A stretch of 64,000 nt of DNA from Liquidambar formosana (Eukaryota; Streptophyta; Magnoliopsida; Saxifragales; Altingiaceae), in NCBI GenBank assembly GCA_039720395.1, contig CM077828.1:30128069-30192068 (forward strand). Reading direction: 5' to 3'. Each line of letters opens with the position of its first letter. The stretch's first letter is position 1. Shown here piece after piece: positions 1-12,196 of this stretch. Below the pieces are notes generated by a model. The model was given only the letters and a program-made list of their open reading frames with translations, did no database searches and was not told where the DNA came from. The position numbers were made by a program, and so were the translations under genes.

Positions 1-650
1 ACGAATTGCAGGTTCTACCTTGCCTTGAATGGACTCAAGGACTTTTTTGTGACAAGTAACTGAGATAAAAATATAATAACAGAAACTAAAAAGAAATGCT
101 TACTACGGAAGAAGCCATTTTCATTGATCAATTTCTGGAATTACAATGATAGACAAAGGGGTGCACACGCCTTTGACCAGAAAGGAGCACACGTTTCTAA
201 ATTTAAAGTCCTAGAATTCTAAAAGAAAATGAAAAAGATAAAAGTTCCTAAGAACTGGTTTGTTGATTGATGTTGGAGAGGCTTTTAGATCATTGGTCTT
301 CCATCTTTATACACCCAAGTCACTGTTATTCCGCAAAATTCGCCCACTAACTGCCCACTTTGATGATCTGAAATCTCCCACTAAAACCACGTTTTGAATA
401 ACCTCTCACGATCTATAACTGCCCCGCAAATGTAGCTGGTAATGATTCTTGATGTAATGGAAAGTCGATCTGAGAAAAAAACGAATCTCAACATAACAGA
501 GTTTATTCTGTCATTAATGACTATCTGACCGATAATTGCTTTTACGAGGTATTCGGCCTCTTAATCAGAATTTTGTAAAGGACTTTATAACTCAAGCCGA
601 ATGCAAATTCCTTAGGCCGATTTTTAGGGTGTAAACAGATTGTATCATAG
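1..650. other. Unassigned flank left of the triplication
   Basis: No coding region, RNA gene or recognisable transposon end is visible here. Homology with the other copies of the tandem repeat begins only near the 'gattgtatcatagtta' motif at about 652 or slightly later, so this stretch is probably the unique left flank. Confidence 0.4.
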
Positions 651-853
651 TTAAGAATCCAATATTATGAGTTTAACATGACATATCCGAGCCAAATTAA
701 AAGACTATGAATAGCAAAATCATCTCCAAACAAAACCCAAATCAACAACTGAACAAACAAAACATTTCTCATTTCTTCTACTCAAAAACTTACAAATTCG
801 TACAAAGCAAAAGCTTTGAATACGTAATTCCTAAATACAACAGTAATACTGTT

Positions 854-859
854 TTTATT
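854..859 (-). terminator. Poly(A) signal of TPD1-like copy A
   Basis: AATAAA on the minus strand, 24 bp beyond the stop codon; conserved in the other two copies (6585-6590, 12562-12567). Confidence 0.45.
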
Positions 860-882
860 ACGTGTGTAAATTTTATAATCTT

Positions 883-1703
883 TCAGCAAAGAAAGTTTTT
901 GACAGAAAGATTGTAAGAGAAGGTGGTGGCATATTTAAAAGAGAGAGTAACGCCGGGTTGGAGGGGCTGGCCGTTGTTGACGAGGCAGTCGTCGATGGCC
1001 AGGCGCCTGAAGATGTCGGGGTTGATGAGAATGGCGGAGGCGAAGGAGCCGCAGCTGACGTGGATGTTGAAGATGGCACAAGGGCCGCTGGTGCATTCGT
1101 TCGTTATCTCAACCGTGTAGGTCGGAATACCGCTTGGGAGTTTTTCGGTAGGGGATTGGCTTAGGGTAATGTCTGTAGGGGTACACCCTTCCACCGCTAC
1201 TGTACCAAACAATTAGAGCCCACCAAATCAAACAATTATATTCGATTTTATATCGTATTGAAGGCTCAAATTGGTCACCAAAATGTTAACATTTAGGAGA
1301 TTGATGGTTATCATTATTAATTTGAATGAATTCAACATAGTGGCATTTATTTTATGAATTTTAAGGCCCTACAGTTTGAGGCATCCTAATTTTATAAGTT
1401 AAAGAACTCAACTATATATCATATCAGTTGAGCAAGTAAATTTAATCAAATATACTAAATAAAGTTCATCCACTAGTTGACATGGCATTTCAATCTTAAG
1501 CCATCTATCGACTAGGACAACAATGTACATACACTAAACTAACTAATGCATGCATGCTTATTTGTTGCAGTGAACTAAATTAGCATAAAGAAGGTGGAGA
1601 ATATGTGAGAAAGTATTGAGTGCTAATTCAAAATGTACATACGCAGACTTGCATGAATCACGAGCAATAGTACTACTCCAATCACAACTGCTTCTGAATC
1701 CAT
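883..1703 (-). CDS. TPD1-like small secreted cysteine-rich protein, copy A
   Basis: Predicted 125-residue secreted protein of the TPD1 family; founding members are peptide ligands for LRR receptor kinases in anther development. Two exons: 1703-1643 and 1199-883, joined across a 443-nt GT-AG intron (donor GTATGT). The lengths 61+317 give 126 codons including the stop. Residues 1-20 are a hydrophobic signal peptide (VVIGVVLLLV core). The mature part has six cysteines at 26, 56, 61, 70, 92 and 125 and the family landmarks LPSGIPTYTVEI, IHVSCG, DDCLVN and LSVKNFLC. The length fits short TPD1 homologues. A TATA box lies about 104 bp upstream and AATAAA 24 bp after the stop. The family call is firm; which member and what tissue are unknown. 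Confidence 0.85.
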
Positions 1704-1806
1704 AGTTTTGGGAGTGATTATAGAGCTTTTCGAGATTGGAATGTTTGTTGTCTTCTTTCCCTGTTTAAATGGAATGAGTTTTGGAGGATCTTGAGTGAAA
1801 ATTGCA

Positions 1807-1814
1807 TATTTATA
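1807..1814 (-). promoter_or_regulatory. TATA box of TPD1-like copy A
   Basis: TATAAATA on the minus strand, about 104 bp upstream of the start codon. The same motif is kept at the same place in copies B and C. Confidence 0.6.
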
Positions 1815-1835
1815 GAGTACTGCTATAGAACTCAA

Positions 1836-3288
1836 TTCATTTCAACAAATTTATTTCTTCAAACTGATGTGGCAACTTCATAAATCAATTAAAATTTCAC
1901 TAAAAAAATAAGTATCCATATTGGGCTAACATGGTGGTCGACACAGTTGGGCAATTAAATTTGGATAAAAAATTGAGCTCTTAATTGCATTGTCCATTTT
2001 TATTTATTGGAGATTTAGTTGGGGTTTGAAGTTCTAGATTTAAAACAAAAAAGGAGATTGAGATAAAGGAAATAAAGTTTAAGTTGTAATTCTTATATAT
2101 CTTGATTATAGATTTTCTGATCATGATCAAATGAATTTCAAGAAAAGGTAAAATTTAATTAAATGGGTTAAGTATCATTGGAGAAAATATCCATGATTAG
2201 GATTACCCTTCATATTAAGAGATTAGTTAGCAAAATAAGAAGAAAAAAATGAGGTGTGTTGATTAAAGATTAGTATAATTTTGATGAAAAGGGAATGAGA
2301 GCCATTTTCAAAAGAAATATTGAAATAGATATTAAGTATTGATGAAGAGATAGATGGGAGAGAATGGAAAATAAAAGAGAACACTGATTCACATCTACAA
2401 CGATATATAGAATGGCAGAAGTGGAAAATTAAATACAATCGTAATCCAAATCAATCTTGACTATAGATTTTCTAATCATGATCGAATGAATTTCAAGGCA
2501 AGACAAGAGTTTAACAGTGCAAAATATCATTAAGAGCGTATATGCTCTCCCTCTCACAAACACTGCTTCACAGATATACCCCCTTGATTTGTTACAAAAA
2601 GGCCAATTCTATGGTACCCTAGCAAAAAATAGGGTACCATACCCATAAAGTTACTTGAAATTGTAAGTTGGTCACTTAAAATGATAAGTGGGCCACTTGA
2701 AATGGTAAGTTAATCACTCATTTTGGTCCACTTCAAATGATAAGTGAGCCACTTCAAATGATGATTAGGTCACTTCAAATGATAAGTAAGTTTGATACCC
2801 TAAAAACCTTGTGGGTACCATTGAATTACCCATTCCAAAAAGGTGTCTCTGAAAGGGGGGATGTATATGCCAATTACACGCTAATTTTTATTATTAATGA
2901 GAGATTTAATATAATTTTGATGAGAATGGATAGGAAGAATTGTTTTCAAAAGAAAATTAGAATAAATGTATTTAGTTCAAAATTAATTTTTAACGATGAA
3001 ATAAGAGAAAATTGGAGTAGATGGGAGAGTATTGTTTTACCTCTACAACTTTAAAACTATAGAAATTAAAATTTAAAATAAAATAAAACTGAATTTTAAA
3101 CCATAATTAATCTCAAATATTTCTAATCATTATCGGATGAATTTCAAGTATTGTAACTTCGTGGGCGGGCTGACTTGGCTGGGAGGTCAACTCTGGTTCA
3201 ACATGAAGGGTTAAATACTTAAACTTCCTATACAAGCCTTTCCCAACTCAAGGTACAACCTGAGGTCAATTTTCTAAACTCGGGTTGA
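1836..3288. other. Upstream region of copy A, no gene seen
   Basis: AT-rich DNA that is repeated in B (about 7555-8908) and, more diverged, in C (about 13870-15138). It contains short near-repeats such as 'cacttcaaatgataagt' at about 2690-2790, part of which is missing from B. Short ORFs at 2737-3054, 8432-8674 and 14623-14898 are related between units but have no recognisable domain. Confidence 0.5.
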
Positions 3289-3309
3289 GTTTAAGTAGGG
3301 TTAGCAATC

Positions 3310-4363
3310 AATGGCGGAGCCAAGGGGGCCTTTGGGGGCATGTGCCCCCACTGGCCTCAAACAAATTTTTTTTTTTTGGGAAAATTGCACTTTGTCGACC
3401 CCTCAATCTTTGGGCTGAAATCACTTTTCACCCCTTATATATCTACAAAATCCTACAAATACCCCCCGAACTACTGGAAGATGATTATGAGCTGATAACG
3501 TTAACGGAATGAATGAAATCACAATAATGCCCTTATGGGTGGAGAAGCAAAATGACATAAATACCCATCTTGTTATCCCGCCGTGCTACTTCCAGCCTTA
3601 TAAAGGTTTCCCAAGGAAGATTCGAGAGCACTTCTTTGCATTTTTGTCTGCTTGTCTCCATGTCTTTATAGTTGCACCATCATTACAATCATCATGATCT
3701 TTGAGCGGAAGCTTTCGTCCTTGCCAATCTTCCACTGCTATGCATGTGGTTCAAGAATTTGCAGAGGAGAGAGAAAATATTAGTGGGCAGTTGGGAGGTT
3801 GAAGAAAGAGAGGAGAAATCTAATTTGTATGGGTAGAGAGAGAAAATAAGTGTGTGAGGGTGAGGGATAGCACGTGAGCCCTTATAAAAGGGCATTTTGG
3901 GTACAAAATGTGCTGATCTTATATCATGTGCGTCGCACATGACTCTTTTTGTTAAATTTATCACAATAGCTTAACGGTTTGATGAGAAGTGTCGTCTTCC
4001 AATAGTTTAGGGGAATATTTATAGGATTTTGTAAATGAGGGGTGAAAAGTGATTTCTGTCCAAAGACTAAGGGGGCAAAGTGTAATTTTCCATTTTTTTT
4101 TATTTTTTTTATTTTAAGGATAAGTTACCATTTGATAACTATTGAAGAACATAATGCTAAAACAAGGAAGATGGTAGTCATTTTTAAGCATACATATAGT
4201 CCATTTGTAATAAGTTGACACAAAAATCCTTTTTTGGTATTACATTGGAAAAGGATTACCAAAAAATAATATTGTTAAAAAAATATGGAGCTTTCAGTTC
4301 CTACTTCACAGAATCATAGCACGATGCCCCCATTGGAGATAATTCCTGGCTCCACCACCCTTG
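3310..4363. mobile_element. Nested TIR element with 9-bp duplication (unit A)
   Basis: Inserted in the left end of the hAT-like element. It is flanked by TTAGCAATC (3301-3309) and TTGGCAATC (4364-4372). The ends are loosely inverted: 'TGGCGGAGCCAAGG...GGGGGCAT' on the left and 'ATGCCCCCATTGG...CTGGCTCCACCA' on the right. No transposase is seen. The 9-bp duplication would fit a Mutator-like origin, but the family is uncertain. Confidence 0.6.
3379..4091. mobile_element. Inner long-TIR element (unit A)
   Basis: Third nesting level. About 100 bp at each end are inverted copies: 'GGAAAATTGCACTTTGTC' at the left and 'CAAAGTGTAATTTTCC' at the right, both followed inward by matches such as 'TGAAATCACTTTTCACCCC'. 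It lies between poly-T tracts, so a target duplication cannot be read. The 90-codon minus ORF inside (3692-3964) has no known domain. Confidence 0.6.
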
Positions 4364-4980
4364 TTGGCAATCCCAACCCAAACCCATGAGCACACCCATT
4401 TCCACCTACAATTAATGGGTTTGTATTAAACTATTGAAGTGAAGTTTTAATTGGGTTGGTAACGGGTTACGCAATTATTATATGGGTTGGTTATGGGTAA
4501 ACCACGGATACCCGTTGGGTTTTAAGGGTTTTAATTTTTAATTTTTTCCTTGCATATTTTCAAAGAGGGGCTTAATGACTTTATATCAGTTTACTTTGTG
4601 AATGGCCAAACCACCAAAATGACCTCATTAGGCAACCTTTTCAACTTTCAATTTAAGCCATCCAATCTCTCATTTAAAAGTGTGGATTACCTTGGCATGG
4701 TGCTGAGTTGATAAAACTCAGCATCGAATCCAATTACCTCGCTAAGGATCAACCAAAACCCATCCATGCCACCGGAAAAATTGGGTTCTAGCATGAGAAT
4801 GGGTTCTGTAAGTTGTATAGTGGTATACACTTAGCAAAAAAAAATAATAATATAGTGGGATACACTAAATGGGTCTAAACGGGTTGGGTTGGTTTTGGGT
4901 ACTAGTTACACAAGTTTAGTACTTAAATGGGTTGGATTGGGCTAGTTTGGGGTATTATTACCCACTGACAGTGCTTTTGA

Positions 4981-5003
4981 GGAGAGAGAGAGAGAGAGAG
5001 AGA
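4981..5003. repeat. (GA)n microsatellite
   Basis: GA repeat inside the hAT-like element; shorter in unit B (about 10613-10624). Confidence 0.8.
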
Positions 5004-5285
5004 AGGGAAAAAAAACAAACAAAAAACAAACTAGGGCACAAAATGGGTTGGGTCAATATTTGGGCCTGGTTTAAATATGGGTCGGTCATAACTTGGGTTG
5101 GATATTGATCTATGGTGGCTTTGGGTATTATTGTAGTTATTCACAGGTTGGTTGCTAGTTGGTTTTAGGTATGCACAGTAAATTAATGGCACAAATTACT
5201 AACCCATTAATGAATCAACCCAACCCATTTATGACTCAACCCAAACCTACCCAACTCGCCCAGATTGTCAGCCCTAAGTTTGAGT

Positions 5286-5430
5286 TAGGCATGGGCTTAA
5301 GCAGGTTGGGCTGGTGTGGATTACTTTTGGCACAAGTTTTTCACATTTATAAATAAGTTTTCATGCTTCTACTTCTTACACATTTCAATTTTTAAATTTT
5401 TCAAAGCAACCTGTAACTCAATTTGTTTCA

Positions 5431-5474
<44 letters not shown>

Positions 5475-6196
5475 CTTCACATATATATTTCTCCACAAAG
5501 AAAAGGAACATCAAAATTAATTAAACCCACTTGATAATTAATAAACCAAGACATTTACAATACGCCCAGTCTTATTGCTCGAGACATTTGCATAGGCTTA
5601 GTCCGTATCAAATCAGGTTGGCATTTTACAGTAAAAGCCCAACCCACTAAGTTAAAATGGCCAGGCTAGCCCAAATTTTGGTAGGGTGATATACCCTAAG
5701 TTGCATCCCTAATTTCAAGGGAATTGAAGGTTGGCTTAATCAAAGATCAAAATATAATTCTGACAAAAAGAGAGGAGCTCCCACACGGGAATTAGAATCA
5801 AAACAAATACCAATTCCCCAGCTAATTCCCAGCCAGTGAATAAATAAATAAGGAATTATCCCCAACAATATACAATACTCTAACCACAACTTTTCCACCA
5901 CTTGAAGCATTCAGATTAGGAATTCCTGAGAGTATCATGGCAAGTGATTAAATCACATGACATTTTCCTTCCACGATGTTCAATAAATTGTTAAGGCGCA
6001 AGCATGTCTCAAAATTAGTGTGATTTAACACAAGATAGACGAAACTCATCAACACACACGATGGGTTTCTCGTTGTTGCTTTTCTCTACTTATAATTAGT
6101 ATCTAACAAGTTATACAACAACTCTGAAACAGGGGCTTCTCATTTTTCAAGAGGGAAGAGGTGTCGTTAGGCCAATGGCAAAGGAAAGGACACAAT
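5286..6196. other. Gene-free remainder of unit A
   Basis: AT-rich sequence shared with B. The point at about 5611-5620 ('ggttggcattttacag') is the empty target site of the element found in unit B at 11198-11592. Confidence 0.5.
5434..5472. repeat. (TA)n microsatellite
   Basis: About 19 TA units; only about 6 units at the matching site of unit B (about 11027-11038). Confidence 0.9.
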
Positions 6197-6220
6197 GATT
6201 GTATCATAGTTACCAATGAA

Positions 6221-6387
6221 GGTTGGCCTGAGTGGAAGGGTTCTGATCGTTTAAGCAAAAGGTCTCAGATACGAGCCTTTGTGGATGCAACAAACTTTCT
6301 TAGAAGAGGTCTCTGCTTTAGCGCCTGACAGTACCTTGGAAGATTAGTTTTGGGCGAAGCCTAAAGACACTTTAGAAAACCAAAAAA
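6221..6387 (+). mobile_element. tRNA-derived SINE at the A/B junction
   Basis: About 167 bp with a box-A-like 'TGGCCTGAGTGG' near the 5' end, a degenerate box B and a short A-rich tail. It is flanked by a 24-bp direct duplication beginning 'gattgtatcatagttac' (6197-6220 and 6388-6411, two mismatches). The sister copy at the B/C junction retains a perfect box B. Confidence 0.7.
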
Positions 6388-6584
6388 GATTGTATCATAG
6401 TTACGAATCAACAACTAAATAGCAAAATTAAAAGACTATGAATAGCAAAATCATCTCCAACCAAAACCCAAATCAACAACTGAACAAACAAAACTTTTAT
6501 CATTTCTTTTATTCAAAAACTTACAAATTCGTACAAAGCAAAAGCTTTGAATACGTGCTTCGTAAATACAACAGTAGTAGTGTT

Positions 6585-6590
6585 TTTATT
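6585..6590 (-). terminator. Poly(A) signal of TPD1-like copy B
   Basis: AATAAA on the minus strand, 24 bp after the stop codon. Confidence 0.4.
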
Positions 6591-6613
6591 ACGTGTGTGA
6601 ATTTTATAATCTT

Positions 6614-7422
6614 TCAGCAAAGAAAGTTTTTGACAGAAAGATTGTAAGAGAAGGTGGTGGCATATTTAAAAGAGAGAGTAACGCCGGGTTGGAGGGGCTG
6701 GCCGTTGTTGACGAGGCAGTCGTCGATGGCCAGGCGCCTGAAGATGTCGGGGTTGATGAGAATGGCGGAGGCGAAGGAGCCGCAGCTGACGTGGATGTTG
6801 AAGATGGCACAAGGGCCGCTGGTGCATTCGTTCGTTATCTCAACCGTGTAGGTCGGAATACCGCTTGGGAGTTTTTCGGTAGGGGATTGGCTTAGGGTAA
6901 TGTCTGAAGGGGTACACCCTTCCACCGCTGCTGTACCAAACAATTAGAGCCCACCAAATCCAACAATTATATTCGATTTTATATCGTATTGAAGGCTCAA
7001 ATTGGTCACTAAAATGTTAACATTTAGGAGATTGATGGTTATCATTATTAATTTGAATGAATTCAACGTAGTGGCATTTATTTTATGAATTTTAAGGCCC
7101 TATAGTTTGAGGCATCCTAATTTTACAAGTTAAAGAACTCAACTATATATCATATCAGTTGAGCAAGTAAATTTAATTAAATATACTAAATAAAGTTCAT
7201 CCACTAGTTGGCATGGCATTTCGATCTTAGGCCATCTATCAATGTACATACACTAAACTAACTAATGTATGCATGCTTATGTGTTGCAGTGAACTAAATT
7301 AGCATGAAGAAGGTGGAGAATATGTGAGAAAGTATTGAGTGCTAATTCAAAATGTACATACGCAGACTTGCATGAAACACGAGCAACAGTACTACTCCAA
7401 TCACAACTGCTACTGAATCCAT
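6614..7422 (-). CDS. TPD1-like small secreted cysteine-rich protein, copy B
   Basis: Same two-exon structure as copy A: exon 1 7422-7362, exon 2 6930-6614, total 126 codons with stop, GT-AG intron of 431 nt. The signal peptide (residues 1-20, VVIGVVLLLV core) and all six cysteines are kept. Differences from A are few: E4V, I16F, L21P and T29S. TATA at 7526-7533 and AATAAA at 6585-6590 are at the same distances. The reading frame is intact, so this is probably a functional recent duplicate, or at least a very young one. Confidence 0.82.
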
Positions 7423-7525
7423 AGTTTTGGGAGTGATTATAGAGCTTTTCGAGATTGGAATGTTTGTTGTCTTCTTTCCCTGTTTAAATGGAATGAGTTT
7501 TGGAGGATCTTGAGTGAAAATTGCA

Positions 7526-7533
7526 TATTTATA
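7526..7533 (-). promoter_or_regulatory. TATA box of TPD1-like copy B
   Basis: TATAAATA on the minus strand about 104 bp upstream of the start, as in copy A. Confidence 0.6.
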
Positions 7534-8929
7534 GAGTACTGCTATAGAACCCAATTCATTTCAACAAATTTATTTCTTCAAACTGACGTGGCAACTTCAT
7601 AAATCAATTAAAATTTCACTAAAAAAATAAGTATCCATATTGGGCTAACATGGAGGTCGACACAGTTGAGCAATTAAATTTGGACAAAAATGTTGAGCTC
7701 TTAATTGCATTGTCCATTTTTATTTATTGGAGATTTAGTTGGGGTTTGAAGTTCTAGATTTATAACAAAAGAGGAGATTGAGATAATGGAAATAAAGTTT
7801 AAGTTGTAATTCTTATATATCTTGATTGTAGATTTTCTGATCATGATCAAATGAATTTCAAGAAAAGGTAAAATTTAATTAAATGGGTTAAGTATCATTG
7901 GAGAAAATATCCATGATTAGGATTACCCTTCATATTAAGAGATTAGTTAGCAAAATAAGAAGAAAAAAAATGAGGTGTTGATTAAAGATTAGTATAATTT
8001 TGATGAAAAGGGAATGAGAGCCATTTTCAAAAGAAATATTGAAATAGATATTAAGTATTGATGAAGAGATAGATGGGAGAGAATGGAAAAACAAAGAGAA
8101 CACTGATTCATATCTACAACGATATATAGAATGGCAGAAGTAGAAAATTAAATACAATTGTAATCCAAATCAATCTTGACTATAGATTTTCTAATCATGA
8201 TCGAATGAATTTCAAGACAAGACAAGAGTTTAACGGTGCAAAATATCATTAAGAGCATATATGCTCTCCCTCTCACAAACACTGCTTCACAGATATACCC
8301 CCTTGATTTGTTACAAAAAGGCCAATTCTATGGTACCCTAGCAAAAAATAGGGTACCAAACCCATAAAGTTACTTGAAATTGTAAGTTGGTCACTTCAAA
8401 TGATAAGTAAGTTTGATATCCTAAAAACCTTGTGGGTCATTTGAATTACCCATTACAAAAAGGTGTCTCTGAAAGGGGGGATGTATATGCCAATTACACG
8501 CTAATTTTTATTATTAATGAGAGATTTAATATAATTTTGATGAGAATGGATAGGAAGAACTGTTTTCAAAAGAAAATTAGAATAAATGTATTTAGTTCAA
8601 AATTAATTTTTAACAATGAAATAAGAGAAAATTGGAGTAGATGGGAGAGTATTGTTTTACCTCTACAACTTTAAAACTATAGAAATTAAAATTTAAAATA
8701 AAATAAAACTGAATTTTAAACCATAATTAATCTCAAATATTTCTAATCATTATTGGATGAATTTCAAGTATTGTAACTTCGCGGGCGGGCTGACTTGGCT
8801 GGGAAGTCAACTCTAGCTCAACATGAAGGGTTAAATACTTAAACTTCCTGTACAAGCCCTTCCCAACTCAAGGTACAACCTGAGGTCAATTTTCTAAACT
8901 CGGGTTGAGTTTGAGTTGGGTTAGCAATC

Positions 8930-9972
8930 AATGGCGCAGCCAAGGGGGCCTTTGGGGGCATGTGCCCCCATTGGCCTCAAACAAATTTTTTTTTTTTTGG
9001 GAAAATTACATTTTGTCCCCTCAATCTTTGGGCTGAAATCACTTTTCAACCCTTATATTGCTACAAAATCCTACAAATACCCCCTGAACTACTGGAAGAT
9101 GATTATGGGTTGATAACGTTAACAGAATGAATGAAATGACAATAACGCCCTTATGGGTGGGGAAGCAAAATGACATAAACACCCATCTTGTTTTCCAGCC
9201 GTGCTACTTCCAGCCTTACAAAGGTTTCCCAAGGAAGATTTGAAAGCACTTCTTTGCATTTTCGTCTGCTTGTCTCCATATCTTCATAGTTGCACCATCA
9301 TCACAATCATCATGATCTTTGAGCAGAAGCTTTCGTCCTTGTCAATCTTCCACTGCTATGCATGTGGTTCAAGAATTTGCAGAGGAGAGAGAAAATATCA
9401 GTGGGCAAGTGGGAGGTTGAAGAAAGAGAGGAGAAATCTAATTTGTATAGGTAGAGAGAGAAAATGAGTGTGTGAGGGTGAGGGATAGCACGTGAGCCCT
9501 TATAAAAGGGCATTTTGGATATAAAATGTGCTGATCTTATATCATGTGCGTCGCACATGACTCTTTTTGTTAAATTTATCACAATAGCTTAACGGTTTGA
9601 TGAAAACTGTCGTCTTCCAATAGTTTAGGGGGGTATTTGTAGGATTTTTTAGATGAGGGGTGAAAAGTGATTTCGGTTCAAAGATTGAGGGGGCAAAGTG
9701 TAATTTTTCCTTTTTTTTTTTTTTTTTAAGGATAAGTTACCATTTGATAACTATTTACTAACATAATGCTAAAACAAGGAAGATGGTAGTCATTTTTAAG
9801 CATATATATAGTCCATTTGTAATAAGTTGACACAAAAATCTTTTTTTGGTATTACATTGGAAAAGGATTACCAAAAAGTAATATTGTTAAAAAAATATGG
9901 AGCTTTCAGTTCCTACTTCACAGAATCATAGCACGATGCCCCTATTGGAAATAACTCCTGGCTCCACCCCTG
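8930..9972. mobile_element. Nested TIR element with 9-bp duplication (unit B)
   Basis: Counterpart of 3310-4363. Flanked by TTAGCAATC (8921-8929) and TTGGCAATC (9973-9981). It contains the inner long-TIR element at about 9000-9710. Confidence 0.6.
9000..9710. mobile_element. Inner long-TIR element (unit B)
   Basis: Counterpart of 3379-4091; starts 'GGAAAATTACATTTTGTCC' and ends 'GCAAAGTGTAATTTTTCC', with about 100-bp inverted ends. Confidence 0.6.
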
Positions 9973-11197
9973 TTGGCAATCCCAACCCAAACCCATGAGC
10001 ACACCCATTTCCACCCACAATTAATGGGTTTGTATTGAACTATTGAAGTGAAGTTTTAATTGGGTTGGTAACGGGTTACCCAATTGTTATATGGGTTGGT
10101 TATGGGTAAAACACGGATACCCGTTGGGTTTTAAGGGTTTTAATTTTTAATTTGTTCCTTGCATATTTTCAAAGAGGAGTTTAATGACTTTATATCAGTT
10201 TGCTCTGTGAATGGCCAAACCACCAAAATGACCTCATTAGACAACCTTTTCAACTTTCAATTTAAACCATCCAATCTCTCATTTAAAGGTGTGGATTACC
10301 TTGGCATGGTGCTGAGTTGATAAAACTCAGCATCGAATCCAATTACCTCGCTAAGGATCAACCAAACCCATCCATGCCACCGGAAAAATTGGGTTCTAGC
10401 ATGAGAATGGGTTCTGTAAGTTGTATAGTGGTATACACTTGGCAAAAAAAAAGTAATATAGTGGGATACACTAAATGGGTCTAAACGGGTTGGGTTGGGT
10501 GTTCATGTTTATAATTGGGTTGGGTTTTGGGTACTAGTTACACAGGTTTAGTACTTAAATGGGTTGGATTGGGCTAGTTTGGGGTATTATTACCCATTGA
10601 CAGTGTTTTTGAGGAGAGAGAGAGAAGGGAAAAAAAAAAAACAAACTAGGGCACAAAATGGGTTGGGTCAAAATTTGGGCCTGGTCTAAATATGGGTCGG
10701 TCATAACTTGGGTCGGATATTGATCTATGGTGGCTTTGGGTATTATTGTAGTTATTCACGGGTTGGTTGCTAGTTGGTTTTAGGTATGCACAATAAATTA
10801 ATGGCACAAATTACTAACACATTAATGACCCAACCCAACCCATTTATGACTCAACCCAAACCTACCCAACTCGCCCAGATTTCCAGCCCTAAGTTTGAGT
10901 TAGGCATGGGCTTAAGCAGGTTGGGCAGGTGTGGATTACTTTTATAAATAAGTTTTCATGCTTCTACTTCTTACATATTTCAATTTTTAAATTTTTCAAA
11001 GCAACCTGTAACTCAATTTGTTTCAATATATATATATATTTCTTCACATATATATTTCTCCACAAAGAATTAAAAGGAACATCAAAATTAATTAAACCCA
11101 CTTGATAATTAATAAACCAAGACATTTACAATACGCCCAGTCTTATTGCTCGAGACATTTGCATAGGCTTAGTCCGTATGAAATCAGGTTGGCATTT

Positions 11198-11592
11198 GGG
11201 AACGGCTATTGCAACCCCCCATTCTTATAAGCCCACCCCTTTCCTTTTGGTTTTTAAGATTTCATGAAAAATATAAAAGGTTTTTGCAAAAACCGATCAC
11301 TTGGTCCACTAGAAAACATCATTTTGAACAACTTTGCAGAAGAAAGTTTTTCCAAAATCTATCGTTTAGGTAGACTTTTTGACAAAAAATGAAATAAAGG
11401 CTATAAATGGCTAAAAAGTATATTTAAATGATAGATTTAGAAAAAACTTTATTTTACAAAGTTGTTCAAAATGATGTTTTCTAGTGGACATCATGGCCAG
11501 TTTTCATAAAAACTTTATATTTTGCACAAAACCTTAAAAACCTAAAAGATGGGATGGGGTAATAAGAATGGGGGGTTGCAATAGCCGTTCCC
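11198..11592. mobile_element. 395-bp Mutator-type MITE, private to unit B
   Basis: The first and last 31 bp are perfect inverted repeats (begins GGGAACGGCTATTGCAACC, ends with its complement). It is flanked by a perfect 9-bp duplication TTGGCATTT (11189-11197 and 11593-11601). Unit A has the unoccupied site with one copy of TTGGCATTT. The whole element folds back on itself: the two halves are inverted, diverged copies. No coding capacity. Confidence 0.92.
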
Positions 11593-12196
11593 TTGGCATT
11601 TTACAGTAAAAGCCCAACCCACTAAGTTAAAAATGGCCAAGCTAGCCCAAATTTTGGTAGGGTGATATACCCTAAGTTGCATCCCTAATTTCAAGGGAAT
11701 TGAAGGTTGGCTTAATCAAAGATCAAAATATAATTCTGACAAAAAGACAGGAGCTCCCACACAGGAATTAGAATCCAAACAAATTCCAATTCCCCAACTA
11801 ATTCCCAGCCACTGAATAAATAAATAAGGAATTATCCCCAGCAATATACAATACTCCAACCACAACTTTTCCACCACTTGAAGCATTCAGATTAGGAATT
11901 CCTGAGAGTATCATGGCAAGTGATTAAATCACATGACAGTTTCCTTCCACGATGTTCAATAAATTGTTAAGGCGCAAGCATGTCTCAAAATTAGTGTGAT
12001 TTAACATAAGATAGACGAAACTCATCAACACACACGATGGGTTTCTCGTTGTTGCTTTTCTCTACTTATAATTAGTATCTAACAAGTTATATGACAACTC
12101 TGAAATAGGGGCTTCTCATTTTTCAAGAGGGAAGAGGTGTCGTTAGGCCAATGGCAAAGGAAAGGACACAATGATTGTATCATAGTTACCAATGAA

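Larger units (their letters stand above)
3297..5277. mobile_element. hAT-like non-autonomous element in unit A
   Basis: Insertion of 1981 bp flanked by an 8-bp duplication (GTTTAAGT at 3289-3296, GTTTGAGT at 5278-5285). The ends are hAT-like: a left 'AGGGTTAGCAATC' and a right 'GATTGTCAGCCCTAA', with many GGGTTGGGTT / AACCCAACCC subterminal motifs, as in many plant hAT elements. No transposase ORF is visible. Unit C keeps the uninterrupted site. It is itself split by a second element at 3310-4363. Confidence 0.75.
651..6387. repeat. Tandem segmental duplication, unit A
   Basis: First of three direct copies carrying a TPD1-like gene. Corresponding points lie 5731 bp (A to B) and 5977 bp (B to C) apart near the gene. 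A and B are collinear almost end to end and very similar; both end in a tRNA-type SINE. The exact left border is uncertain because A differs from B between about 668 and 695. Confidence 0.85.
8917..10892. mobile_element. hAT-like non-autonomous element in unit B
   Basis: Same insertion as in unit A, flanked here by a perfect 8-bp duplication GTTTGAGT (8909-8916 and 10893-10900). The left end is 'TGGGTTAGCAATC' and the right end 'TTCCAGCCCTAA'. It was therefore present before A and B separated. Confidence 0.78.

Noticed and set aside
862..1164. 100-codon plus-strand ORF conserved in all three units (also 6593-6895 and 12570-12872)
   Set aside because: It lies antisense to TPD1-like exon 2; its conservation follows from that exon and it has no domain of its own.
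3692..3964. 90-codon minus-strand ORF conserved in units A and B
   Set aside because: Inside a TIR element, no domain, conserved only because the units are recent duplicates.
5434..5472. (TA)n tract as a regulatory or hairpin element
   Set aside because: Length varies between units A and B as an ordinary microsatellite.
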